DNA of 64,000 nucleotides from Umbilicaria muhlenbergii (Eukaryota > Ascomycota > Lecanoromycetes > Umbilicariales > Umbilicariaceae). The notes under the pieces were generated by a model that was not told where the DNA came from, ran no database searches, and saw only the letters and a list, made by a program, of their open reading frames with translations. The translations under genes and the position numbers were made by a program. Each line of letters begins with the position of its first letter. Position 1 is the first letter of the stretch. Below are positions 26,640 through 37,882 of this stretch, in pieces. The stretch is from NCBI GenBank assembly GCA_000611775.1, contig KK106981.1:9321337-9385336 (forward strand), read 5' to 3'.

Positions 26640-29100
26640 ACCAGGTGAAGCTTTCATGTTATAAGAGATATGTGAGAGCATTCTGTCAGTGAAAGATCTC
26701 ATTTATGCAGTAGTCCTGCTCTTACAATTTATTTCATACAAACTATATCACCACCTCATAAAAGAATTAAAATGATGACTCAACTGACCTCATGACTCAA
26801 ACATTTATAAGTTAAAAGAAGATCAGTGAGGCAGACCTGAATGAAGCCTCACACTAAACAGCTTTGTCAGCACAGAAGAGAACTTTGATATTAATTACAA
26901 CTTTGCAGAAGCTCATAAGCTTTACTTAACATGAAAAGACAACACAAATCAAGTCTTAAATCTAAACAAACTCTACTGCCGCCAGTCAGAACAATCCCAA
27001 GCTCAGGTTATTATTATGAAGAAACACTCACACATCATTGAGCTCAGTGAGGGTGAGGATGAGTCAATGTTCACATACTACAGCAACAGCTCAGAAGGAG
27101 AAAGGAGAAAAAAAGCAGATTAAATCATTAAAGCAGGAGTGAAGCACTTAACTGCAGAGAAACATCATAAGAATAACTGAGATGATATGAAATGTCAAAA
27201 GGCTGCTCTGAAAGAGAAAGCAAAGAGTGAGGAAATTAATTCAAAGCAAATTGATAAAGATAAAGCTAAAGCAGTATTGAGAGAAATGAGAGAAAGAGAA
27301 GAGAGGAAGACTCAAATCATCTTATTCTCATCTGCCTCAACTACACTCACCTCACATGTGCATGCCTCAGTCACACTCACCTCAATTGCACCCGTCTCTA
27401 TGACACTCATATCACTTGCAACTACTGATTTCATCATGATTCAGCCCACTTACGCAAGCCTGAAAGCTTACAAATCACAAGATTTGTCATCAGCAAGACC
27501 TTCTATCAGTCTGTTCCTCAGTTCAATCACTGAACATTGAGCGGAGGGGACAACTGAAGCACATTTAAAGACATCAAACTTGTCAGACCTCAAAGGTTTC
27601 AAAGTTGAAGACTTCAACATATTTGAGCAATCTTCACATGAGCAGACAGGATGAGCTATCACTCTGATAAAAATAATAACAGATAAGCTTAACATCACAG
27701 AGCTCACCTCTCATATCAAAGATCATTTTATAATCACAAGTGTGACGCCTTCACATCTTTCATCACAGTGAACACCCTTGAACAAGCCTTCACTTTCAAT
27801 CAAAGATATCAAACATCATTTTATAAACACAAGCGTGACGCCTTCATACCTTTCATCACAGTGAACACTCATGAATAAGCTTATGCTTTCAATCAAAGCT
27901 CCTGAAATGATGTTCATGAAGGCAGAGAAGAAAGATCTGAGGTCTATCAAGGAATGAATTCAAATACCAGGACTTAAGTACTGAGTAAGAGTTTATAAGG
28001 TAGGAAAAGCAGTCAGTACAAAGATAATGACAAAACAGAGGACTCAACCTTCAAGTGAAGCATTTGCAGACTGATCAATAATGATGAAAGAATTTGACTG
28101 AGAAGATTACAAGAAGAATGACACTTCAACTTAACCTTTAAAATACATAAGATTGACAGACGTCCTGACTGCAGAGATAATAAAAAATGAGATATCATCT
28201 GCAAAACACACAGCATGTTGAGATGCAGACTTCAATTCAATTGAGTGAATGAAAAAGATGAGGTCAAGCTTTGAACCTGTGATGAAAGTCAGAGCAGTCA
28301 TAAAGAACAAGAAAGTATTATACAACAAGGTATAAAAGAAAACATATGAATTCATAAGCTCTGAAGAAAAAGAGAAGAGTCAAACAGCTTTCTGAAAGAA
28401 TGACAAGAATTAAAAGGAAATCACTTGAATACAGAGAGAATTATCAGTGAGTTAAAAGCTGTCAGCTGAAGACTTCAAGGTGATCAAGATAATGACAGGT
28501 AAGAACTTGAAGAATGTTGATGAAGTCACATCAATTACATCAGACACAAAGAAACATAAGACATGAGAGAAGTCTCCTCTGAATGTTAAATCACAACAGA
28601 GTGTTGATAACTCTACTGAAGCTCACTCTGATAAAGAAGAAAGGAAGGCCTTGAGAGTGATTCTCAATAAAGATATGAATAGTATGATGAATAAGATGAA
28701 AAGACTGTCTGAACATTTAAGAGTAACAATCAACATGATGAAGGATATGAAAGAAAGCAGCATGATGAATGAAGTCATCAAGTTCTCAAAGGAAACAAAG
28801 GAGGAGATGAATGAATTAAAAAACATGCTGATAAACATCTTCAAAAGAGTGACTCATGAGACAGATTTAAAGAACGTGAGCTGACTATATAATCATATGA
28901 AAACAAAAATGCTCAAGTGAAGTTACAAAGGCCTGAACATCAGTGATGATTGAGAAACCTTGATGAAGAGGATCAAGATCAAAAGAAGTGAGAGTACACC
29001 TCTGCTGAAGAATGAAGACATGCTGAATTGATAATAAAGAGCACATTAAGACAGATGATGAAAGAAGCTCTGAGTTCTTAAATGAAGAACTTCACTCTAA
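26640..29100 (+). pseudogene. Extra sense ORF downstream of pol in element F, unknown function
   Basis: After the chromodomain and about 200 bp of non-coding DNA, coding-like sequence continues on the plus strand for about 2.3 kb, still inside the F LTRs. It starts with a hydrophobic stretch (IYAVVLLLQFISYKL), then a charged Lys/Glu region (27187-27310), a Ser/Thr-rich region (27320-27540), a 31-residue duplication (about 27715-27900) and a Lys/Met/Glu-rich coiled-coil-like end (28640-28880). Stops are mainly TGA and TAA, as in the flanking pol. I do not recognise the protein. The hydrophobic start could be a membrane segment, but nothing shows that it is an envelope protein. Confidence 0.55.
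27715..27900 (+). repeat. 93-bp in-frame tandem duplication in the F extra ORF
   Basis: Two copies offset by 93 bp (TGTGACGCC at 27741 and CGTGACGCC at 27834), equal to 31 codons. The peptides share SVTPSxLSSQWT. Both copies lie in the same frame, which supports a once-coding region. Confidence 0.8.
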
Positions 29101-29292
29101 TTACACTTGCAAGGCGCTTTTCTTTTACTTTAAATGTTCACTTCTTTGATGAATGTTTGGCAACATGCTGAGGGCTGAAAAATGTCTTTATGTGAGCTCT
29201 GTGTTACACTTTTATACTCAAGAAGCCTTTTATCTACCTTCTGTTATTGCTGAGCGTTGAGGGTGACAGCTTCTTTGAAAAAGTGAGGGAAA

Positions 29293-29414
29293 TGTTACAG
29301 ATTACTTACTTTCTCAAATAAGTTTAATCTTCTTGAGCATAAAAGCTAGACATCTCACTAGAAAATGAAAGCAAGCTTTTTACAACTCAATAAACAGAAG
29401 ACGTAGTCTTAGCA
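29293..29414 (+). repeat. 3' LTR of element F
   Basis: This 122-bp LTR pairs with 18927-19048. It is followed by CTCTT, the target duplication. Confidence 0.92.
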
Positions 29415-29419
29415 CTCTT

Positions 29420-30096
29420 AATAATGATGAGATTAATGAGTGTTGAGGATGCAGAGAGCATGAGCAGTGCTCTTCAACAAGATAACAAGAGCTTGAATGA
29501 GCTTCTTGAAATTATTGAATTAACATATTTTGACCTCAAGAGAGTCAAGAAACTCATGTTGAGAAGTGACTGTGAAAAGCATGAAGAGTGTCAGTAATGA
29601 CTGATAAGAGGTGATGATGTGAGGAATTAATCAGTCATCAAGCACTATACAACAATTAACATATTAATAATACAACAGTGCAACAGTACAACAGTATGAT
29701 AAAATGTTATATATATGACAGTACAACAAAATGTCATAAGTATGATAAGTACAACATATTCATATTAAATGAAACAAAATAAAAGAGGATTAAGAAAGAT
29801 AAACTTACAGTGTATCATCACTCCTTCTGTCATCATAAGCATGCATGTGCAGGACAACAACATTAAATTTTTTAAAAATTAAAACAATGATGATCAGAGA
29901 CTTCACTGTACATTAATCATGAAAGTTGCAGAGTGATGTGCAATGAGCACAGGTTAAATTAACTTATGACATGAAGCATTGATTAATCTCAGCTCTTCTG
30001 CAAAAGTCACAGTGAGCAGTACTTGACAGCATGTGATTAAGGTTTTTTTAAATCACACACTCATGATGATGACTCTGCTGCACATGCACTGACAGT
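29420..30096 (+). mobile_element. Element A, part 3: 3' internal region up to the D insertion
   Basis: This aligns with B from about 10,690 to 11,330. It contains the second half of the antisense Cys/His-rich ORF (minus strand, stop codon TAA at 29805-29807, running up to 30096). Element D splits that ORF; its first half is at 36588-36843. Runs of short GTACAACA and GTATGAT words at 29650-29770 correspond to 10,940-11,000 in B. Confidence 0.8.
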
Positions 30097-30491
30097 TGTA
30101 ACAGGTGATGTTGTAGTGACTGAAGTAATATTGTCATTCAGTGAACTACAAGGTATGATTCAATAAACTAGACAAGATTCAATGAACTATATGACTTTAA
30201 GGTTAAGACCAAGTGAGGGAACTAGTAATCATAAATTTAAGAGATTGCATTTAATACATGAGTTGAGCATGAGCTCCTAACTATGAATCTACCTGTGATT
30301 ATATAAACTATAGAAGACTCATGTGCTCAGTGTGCTCATCATGCTCATTACGTCAAGCAAGGTGAGCAACATGATGTAACACTTCATGCTCATCATGCTC
30401 ACTTAGGTGAGCAAGGTGAGCAAGGTGAGCAGTATCACATGTACACTCACACTGCATACTTTATTAGTACTATAGTGTGAGAGCTTTAACA
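30097..30491 (-). repeat. 3' LTR of element D
   Basis: This 395-bp LTR pairs with 36193-36587. It contains clustered GCTCATCATGCTCA and GGTGAGCAAGGTGAGCA repeats (about 30340-30430). Confidence 0.92.
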
Positions 30492-30757
30492 CTAGCTCCC
30501 CCCTCAAGGTTTTTATTCTTGAAAACTTAAACATCTTCATGTCTTCTTCCTGAGTGCAAAAGAAACTTAACTTCTCTCAATGACATTATAATCTTTTTTA
30601 CAAGCTCAACCTCACTCCTTCTGTCATGTAATCATGTAAGTGATGTGTTGATGACATGAAAGATTATCATGTGAGTGATGATTCTGAAAAGTGTATTACT
30701 TACATTCAGACTGAGAAGTCCTGTGACCTCTCTCTTAATATTGTTGACTGAGAAAAG

Positions 30758-31057
30758 ATGAAAGCTGAACTGATTTCCTTGAAGGAAAAGATTTCTGCTG
30801 CTGAGGAAATAATTGCTGAAGCATCAGCTAAGTTAGTCTGCTTGTGTAAACAGAAAACACTGTTGCAATGTTGTCAGAAAGACTTTATCTCTCATGAGTT
30901 TATGAACATTAAAGAGCTGAAGGTGAAGAAGAGCAAGCAAGCAGAGACTTCAACTTTAATTGTTACTTCTGAACTTTTCAACTTCTCAGTGTTAAATGAC
31001 CTCTGAGGTTCAGGTTCTGTTGTCAGAACTGATGTAACTTCATTACATAATGAGTAA
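30758..31057 (+). pseudogene. Antisense coiled-coil ORF near the 3' end of element D
   Basis: The ORF is on the plus strand, opposite to D pol, and lies between the integrase end and the 3' LTR. It is open from the ATG at 30758 to a TGA at 31004, then in the same frame to a TAA at 31055-31057. The start MKAELISLKEKISAAEEIIA is a strong heptad-like coiled coil, followed by a Cys-rich segment (VCLCKQKTLLQCCQK). From general knowledge, short coiled-coil ORFs of this type, with a LRKQK-like motif, recur in fungal repeats. The true start may be further upstream, near 30650. Confidence 0.6.
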
Positions 31058-31099
31058 AATTTTCTTCTGATTCTCATGTGTTTCCTGCTGTGTCATACT

Positions 31100-34000
31100 C
31101 TTTTCACTTGATTAAGTAATGAAGTTCTTCATTAACTTCCTGTTGATTCAGGATTTCCTTTACCTTGAACTCAGCATCTTGACTCTTCAGATTAATCTCT
31201 GATGAATTTGTCTGTAATGATGTTTCTGAGTCTGCTGATTCAAGTAAAGATACATGAAATACTGAGTGTATCTGCATGAATGATGAAAGTTTAAGTTCAT
31301 AATTGACACTTTCTTTCTTCTTTGCAATCTGAAAAGGTCTTGACTTCTTGTGATTTAATTTATTGCTTGATCATGTTGTCTTGATGTTGTGTCATAAAAG
31401 GTATATTTTATTCTTCTCTTCAAGAGTAAGTCTCTTATCTCTTTTCTTGTTGTGATATACTGCTGACCTTTTCAAGGCAAATTTTATATTTCATTATAAT
31501 TCTTTATGAAGGTTCTTCAGTTGATTCACTCATACTTTTACTTTCTGTGTTATGACTTTCAGCCCTCTTGCTTCATTCATAGATGAGTTGAACTTGTAAT
31601 TGATGTAAAATAATGATACCTCCATGAATTCTGTTGTCACTGTGTTGTAAGTTAATTAAGCTATCAGTAAGAGTTCTACTCAATTGATTTGTTGATAATT
31701 AACATAGCAGCGCAAGTACTGTTTTAATGTTTAATTTAATTATTCAGTCTGCTTGTTCATCTGAGGATAATATGCTGTGAACAGCTTATGATGAATCCCT
31801 AGTTGATTCACTAATGATTTTCAGAACTTGAAAGTGAAGAGTTTATCTCTGTCTGAGATTATTTCTTTCAGCAGCTCATGATTGACTGTTATGATTCTTA
31901 AAAATGTGTATGTTAATTCTTCTGCTGATGATGATTTCTTATAAAGTATGAAGTATTCATACTTCATAAGTTGATCTGTTATTATGAGGATCATGTTGTA
32001 AAACACTCTCATCAGTGATTCCCTTGACTGTGGTAGCTTTACTATGAAGTTCAATGTGATGCTTGATCATGATCATGATGATGTTGATGATGACTTCAAC
32101 AATTCATATGATTTATGTCACTCAGCTTTGTTTTTTCAGCATGTGTCACATTTTCAAATGATCTCTTCAACTTTTTTCCTCATGCATGAGAAATAATATA
32201 TCTTAATGAGTCATTTCACTGTTTTGTTGATTTCTTAATGATCATTTATCTTATTGAAATGACTTTCTTCTATCAGTGCTTCTCTCAAGCTGACTGAGAC
32301 ATAAATTAAGTCTTAAAAAAGTAAGAGACCTTCTTGCTCTTTGAAGCTTTCATGATTATTAATATTCTGAAGAACTTATTGTGCTAGCTTGTTGTTCTTC
32401 AACACTTTTCAGACTTGTTTCTCAAAAATGTTATCTTCAACTTTTATCACAAAGTTGACTTCTTGATTGTAAATTATCCTACCTTGCTCATCCTCCTGAA
32501 GGATAACTTGATTCATGACTGATTTTTCTTATAAATAATCAGCTCATCTGCTGAGAGCATCTGCTTTGACATTCTTTGATCTCTTTCAATAATGAATCTT
32601 GAAGTTATACTGTGATAATTCTTCTGATTAATGAACTTGTCTCTGATTTAAGACCTTCATTGTCATAAAGTATAACAGATTCTTATGATCTGAATACACC
32701 TGAACCTCATGCTTTGATCCTTCAAGATATACATATCATTGCTTAAATGCATCAACAATAGTTAACAGCTCCTTGTCATGTATCTTGTAACTCTGTTCAG
32801 CACTTAAAAGCTTTCATGAGTAATAAGCTATTGATCACAGACATCTCTTATCATTTAACTGATTAATGCATGCTCTTATAGCTCCGTCTGACGCGTTCAT
32901 CTCAAGCGTAATAAGTTTCTCAGGGTTGAAACTCATGAGAATTAATTATGATGTGAAGTGCTTCTTCAGCTCTTCAAAGGATTTCTGTGCTTCAGTAGAT
33001 TAAACAAACTTCTGATCTTTCTTCATCAACTCTGTTAAAGGTGCTGTGATTTTAAAATATTTCTTGATAAACTTTCTATAGAAGTTTGCAAAGCTTAGGA
33101 AGGATTGTACTTCCTTAATGCTTATCAGAACTGATCATTCAACCATGAAACTGATTTTTTTCAGGTTCATTCATAGACCTTTTAATGTGATGATAAATTC
33201 AAGGAATTGAACTTCTTTGACATGAAAAAGACTCTTCTCAAGCTTGACTCATAAGTTGATGTTCTTTAACGCTTGTAGAACTTTCTGAACATGTTTGACA
33301 TGTTGCTCTTTCATTTTTGAGTACATCAGTATGTCATCAAGGTAGATGACCATGAACTGATTTAAATATTATCATAAAACATTATTGATAAAAGCCTGAA
33401 AGGTTGCAGGGGTGTTGATTAATCTGAACAACATTATCAAGTACTCATACAGCCCTGAGCGTGTTTGAAATGCTGTTTTTTATTCATCACTTTCTTTTAT
33501 TCATACCTGGTTGAATGCCTCTGAGATGTTGAACTTCATGAATCATTATGCTTTCTGAAATCTGTCCTGCAGTTTTAACATGAGCAGCAGTGAGTAACTG
33601 TTCTTTATCATTATGTTGTTTAATGTCTTGTAGTCAACACACAACCTCAATGATCTGTCAGATTTTAAGATAAACAATATCAGATATCCTGCTGAAGACT
33701 GTGATTCTTGAATAAATCCTTTTCATAAGTTCTTCTTTAAATATTCTCACAATGCATTTAACTTTTAAGGTAATAATGAGTATATGAGTTGCTTCATCAG
33801 TTTGCACTCTTTCATGATTTTAATTTCATGATCTCATTTTTAATGTTTCAGTAAGACGTCCTGTTTCTTTACTGCTGTAAACAACTCTTCAAAGTCTTTG
33901 TATTCTTTAGGGATAAATAACTTGATAATAAGGTCTCAGTCATCATTGACTCATCTAGTTCACAGTATTTTTACATCAGAATTCTTTAACTTCTCATGCA

Positions 34001-36150
34001 TCTCTTCTGCTGTTATAGTGAAGACTTTCACTCCTTCAGGTGAGTGTAGGACTGAATATAACTTCATAAAAATACTGCCTTTGATGAAGTATATTTCATT
34101 CTCAGCTCAATCAATCATCAGATTGACTTATCAGAGTCATGATATACTTAAAATTATGTCACTTCCTGACTGCTCTGTAATGTTGAAATTAATTTTCTCT
34201 CAGTATCAATTTATCTGTATCAGTGTTGAAATGATTTCTTCATTCACATGACTGTTGTTGTGTTTCATAAGGGTTCCATCAAACCCTTGAAGTGAATAAA
34301 GATTTCACTTTTTTTAAATTTCTATCCTGTTCATCTTCATGAATCATGAATTTAAGAAATTCCCTGTACAGTCACTGTTAATTAACAGTCTGACTGAGTG
34401 ACCTTTTACTTTAACTCAGATGCAGAAGTTGCTCATGTCTTCTGTGACAGTGATTTCTTTAGCAATCACCTCTTTCAGAGGTTTTAATTTAAGTGTCTTT
34501 AGAGACCTCTGACCTGAAGGGCCCTCTAGTTTTTTAAATTAAATGAGAGGAATCTCAGATTCTCTCTCACATACTTGAAGTCCTTTGAGTCAACTTTCTT
34601 GTCTGAGTATCATATCAGGTTTAACTTTAAGTATTCACTTCAAAGTTCTCAAACTTTCATGCATAGTTTTTTTGAGATGTGTGTTTCATCAAGAGTAACA
34701 TATCCTCCTTTCATGATGAACTTTAAATTTTTTAATGATGTTTCTCTGAGTATGTCTTGATAATTCACATTCTTAATTTCATCTTTCTGAGTGAATGCAT
34801 TTTTAATTATTCACAGGATTCATTCCTGCAATTGACTTAAGTGATTTTTGTAATTCTCAGGAGATTCTTTCAGTGTTTTAAATACTTTTTCATAAGTTTT
34901 CAACCACTGTTCTTCATGAGTGAATGCTCAAATATCATCATCCTTCTTGATGATTTCTTTTGAATCATCAGAGTTCATTACTTTCATGAAGTCTTCCTCC
35001 TCACTAGATGAGAGTATCATATCATCACTGTTAATGTAATTGTCTTCTTGACTAAATTGCTCTCATCTGACTTGATGTTTTTTCATGTTCATGATGAGGT
35101 CTCAGTGAGAGATCATGACATATTCTCTTGTCTTCTTAAGTTGACATGAAAATCATTCAGAGTCATCTTTATCACTCTGATGAGTGCAACAGTCATCATC
35201 ATAACATGCTGTTTAAAACATAATGTTATGATTAACTTTAATCTTTACTTCTTGCATGACTGTGTATGTCTTCTTTGATTGAATGATTTTTCTTAAGATT
35301 CAACAGTCATGAGCAAAATGTCCTGACTTTTTGCAGTTATAATAATTGTTTTCATGAGGCTTCTCTTTTTTTCCTGAGTTCTTCCCAGGTCCTTTCCCTC
35401 ACTGGAATTGATTCACTCAAGTAATGACATTAATTTTCATGAGTTGAGGTCTGTAGTAGAGTTGATTATTATACTGACACTCACAGTTCTTCTCAGCCCT
35501 TTGAGGTATGAGAATCTTATGACTCTTTTTTAAACTTCATTCATAAGCTCAGTTGTTGATGATGATTGATCACTCAATCATTTCTGAGAGCATGACAGAG
35601 CATTCAGCTTTAAAGATTTCATTCTTCATCACATCTCTTAGTCCCTTGTAATATTGCGCTGTTAAAGCAAAATCATCTCAATTCATATGCAAGATGAGTC
35701 TTTGAAAGTTTACTGCATACATAGCAGCTGCTCCTTTCTGCTGAATATTGTAAATCTTTCACTTCATCATTCTCTCTTCATTAATTATTTTGAACATTAT
35801 TCTTATCTGCTTCTTGAACTTCTTTAAGTCATGAAAGATTTCATTAGTCAGATCATCCTGATCTTCAGTCTTGTTGTCAAGATAATCTCAGAGAATAGGT
35901 TCAAATCAGTTCAAAGCATTCAACCTCAGAAATGAGAAGGTGAACAACACTTTCTCTGATTCTGAAATGAATAAAGTCTTGTTGAATCACAGGTACATGT
36001 CAAGCTGAGTGAAAAACAAGCTTAACAATCTTCTCTCACTGAGGAACTTATCTGATAACAGGATCTTGACTTGAACTACTTTATCAAAGAAATGTTCAAT
36101 GACTGATTCTTCTCTGTTGAAGAATTTGAACATCTTGAGACTGATGAGTC
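31100..36150 (-). pseudogene. Element D gag-pol (decayed Gypsy polyprotein)
   Basis: Read on the minus strand from 36150 downward: gag (to about 35000); a zinc knuckle near 35345-35300 reading YYNCKKSGHFAHDC, where the first Cys has probably become Tyr by a G-to-A change; a protease region (about 34900-34200); reverse transcriptase with YLDD intact at 33344-33333; RNase H (about 32950-32500); and an integrase core (32054-31821) with MNFIVKLPQS, IITDQLMKY and IISDRDKLF, carrying the first two catalytic aspartates. Stops are spread through all domains. The order and motifs are those of Ty3/Gypsy elements. Confidence 0.88.
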
Positions 36151-36192
36151 AGTTCATTGCGTGACTGATACCTCATAAGTTGATGCTCAAAG

Positions 36193-36587
36193 TGTAACAG
36201 GTGATGTCATAGTGACTGAAGTAATATTATCATTCAATGAACTACAAGGTATGATTCAATGAACTAGACAAGATTCAATGAACTATATGATCTTAAGGTT
36301 AAGACCAAGTGAGGGAACTAGTAGTCATAAACTTAAGAGATTGCATTTGATACATGAGTTGAACATGAGCTTCTAACTATGAATCTACCTGTGATTATAT
36401 AGACTATAGAAGACTCATGTGCTCAGCATGCTCATCATGCTCATTGTGTTGAGCAGGGTGAGCAACATGATGTAACACTTCATGCTCATCATGCTCACCT
36501 AGATGAGCAAGGTGAGCAAGGTGAGCAGTATCATGTGTACACTCACACTGCATACTTCACTAGTACTATAGTGTGGGAGCCTTAACA
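36193..36587 (-). repeat. 5' LTR of element D
   Basis: This 395-bp LTR is the same length as its partner at 30097-30491. It is followed by ACAGT, the target duplication. Confidence 0.92.
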
Positions 36588-36843
36588 ACAGTGAGGTATC
36601 ATCATGACATCACACAGAGCAGAAACTGCTGTCAGAGATGTCATTTAAAGATAAACACTTAACCCTCTTCAGATGTTGAACAGTCAGTTTTATTACTCTG
36701 TTTCCTCATCTCTTTCTGAAAGTGTCAATCATCATGAGCTCATTTATTAATGATGATGCCTCAAAGCCCTCCTCATCACACTGAGCATGAAGATTAACAG
36801 GCTTGCTCAGCAGAGACAGGTCTTCACTGTTATCTGTGATCAT
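36588..36843 (-). pseudogene. Antisense Cys/His-rich ORF of element A, first part
   Basis: The minus-strand frame starts at the ATG at 36843 (MITDNSEDLS) and keeps the TFRKR block seen in B. Element D cuts it at 36588; the frame continues at 30096-29805. It shows the same antisense gene as in B, H and I, broken by a later insertion. Confidence 0.6.
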
Positions 36844-37338
36844 GTTTTTAAACATTCAATTATTGATGAGTTATATACACTATGTTAGCATTCATATGAG
36901 TATGACAGAAAGTATAATATCATAAATAAAGCATGAGCTGCAAGCTTCATGACACTCTCTTCATGAGGTGAACACCTCTGCAATGAAGATGACATCATGA
37001 AGTCATTAAGTCACTCAATGAGCTGTGAAAAAGTTGTAAGATGTACAACAACATGTCATATGACAAATGATGAAGAAGAAACACAAAGGGAAGAGTGTTT
37101 TAAACTTATAATAAACATGATGATTTTGATGTTTATGTTATGAAGAAAGCTTACTGCCAGCATGATATCATCACAATTAAGTGAGAGCATGTAATCAACT
37201 TTACTTTAATGCAGTCCTGCATGATCATCTTATAAACTCAACATGCTCACTCTACAACCTCAACTGTTATGACGTCATAATTAAGTTTATGAGTGATCAG
37301 TTGGCTTCAGGGACGGCGTCATGAGAAGAGGAATACTG
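36844..37338 (+). mobile_element. Element A, last internal segment
   Basis: This aligns with B 11,570-12,061. It includes the probable antisense promoter side (TATATACAC near 36871) and ends with the purine-rich tract GAGAAGAGGAA before the 3' LTR. No sense coding region is recognisable. Confidence 0.8.
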
Positions 37339-37882
37339 TGTCAAGGTCATCATATAATAGTATGACAGTACAACACTAATATGACATTATAATATGACAT
37401 GTCAGGGCCACCATATATAGTAGTATGACAGTATGACAGTACAACAGTATGTCACTATAACTCACTTATATGATAACTCAGTGAGTAGTGCCTTGACATT
37501 AAGTGAAAACTCTTCACAAGGAGGTTCAGAAACCTGCTTCCTCAATGATCAGTTTAATTACTGAATAAAAGATGTATAATCACTGCATTAACTTTATCAT
37601 GACTTTACTGCATACAACACCTCATTCAACATTTATATGATGATCATCATACACTCACCCCCTTACATGACATTATATAAACATGATGACTCAGCGCTTA
37701 GCATCTTGACATCAAGTGAAAACTCTTCACAAGGAGGTTCAGAAACCTGCTTCCTCAGTGATTAGTTTTGTCATCAAATAGAAGACATATAATCACTGCA
37801 TTAACTTCATCATGACTATACTGCTTATGACACCTCATTCAAACATCATTATGATGACTGTTGTACACTCACTCCTCTTACA
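37339..37882 (+). repeat. 3' LTR of element A, split by a solo LTR
   Basis: The LTR starts TGTCAAGGTCATCATATAAT and ends CTCCTCTTACA. Its two parts are 37339-37399 and 37673-37882, about 271 bp together. Its left part resembles the LTRs of H (40268-40558, read in reverse) more than those of B. The left end of element A lies outside the window, so its 5-bp duplication cannot be checked. Confidence 0.85.
37400..37667 (+). repeat. Solo LTR inserted in the 3' LTR of element A
   Basis: This 268-bp LTR starts TGTCAGGGCCACCATATATA and ends CCCCCTTACA. The target duplication TGACA is on both sides (37395-37399 and 37668-37672). It is close to the B LTR, with the ACAGTATG tract reduced. Confidence 0.9.

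Larger units (their letters stand above)
18927..29414 (+). mobile_element. LTR retrotransposon F: 10.5-kb chromovirus with short LTRs
   Basis: The LTRs are only 122 bp (18927-19048 and 29293-29414), start TGTTA and end TCTTAGCA. The target duplication CTCTT is at 18922-18926 and 29415-29419. Removing F rejoins element A exactly where B reads ATACTCTTGATGATG. The interior holds a long gag-pol region (about 19100-26410) and a further ORF of roughly 2.3 kb before the 3' LTR. At 10,488 bp it is the longest element in the window. It is fully disabled by transitions. Confidence 0.93.
30097..36587 (-). mobile_element. Gypsy LTR retrotransposon D (6491 bp), minus strand
   Basis: Two 395-bp LTRs (30097-30491 and 36193-36587) start TGTAACAGGTGATG and end TTAACA as read on the plus strand. 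The target duplication ACAGT is at 30092-30096 and 36588-36592; the uninterrupted B copy reads GGCAGTGAGG at this site. Pol reads on the minus strand, so the 36193-36587 LTR is the 5' one. An antisense coiled-coil ORF lies between pol and the 3' LTR. Confidence 0.95.
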
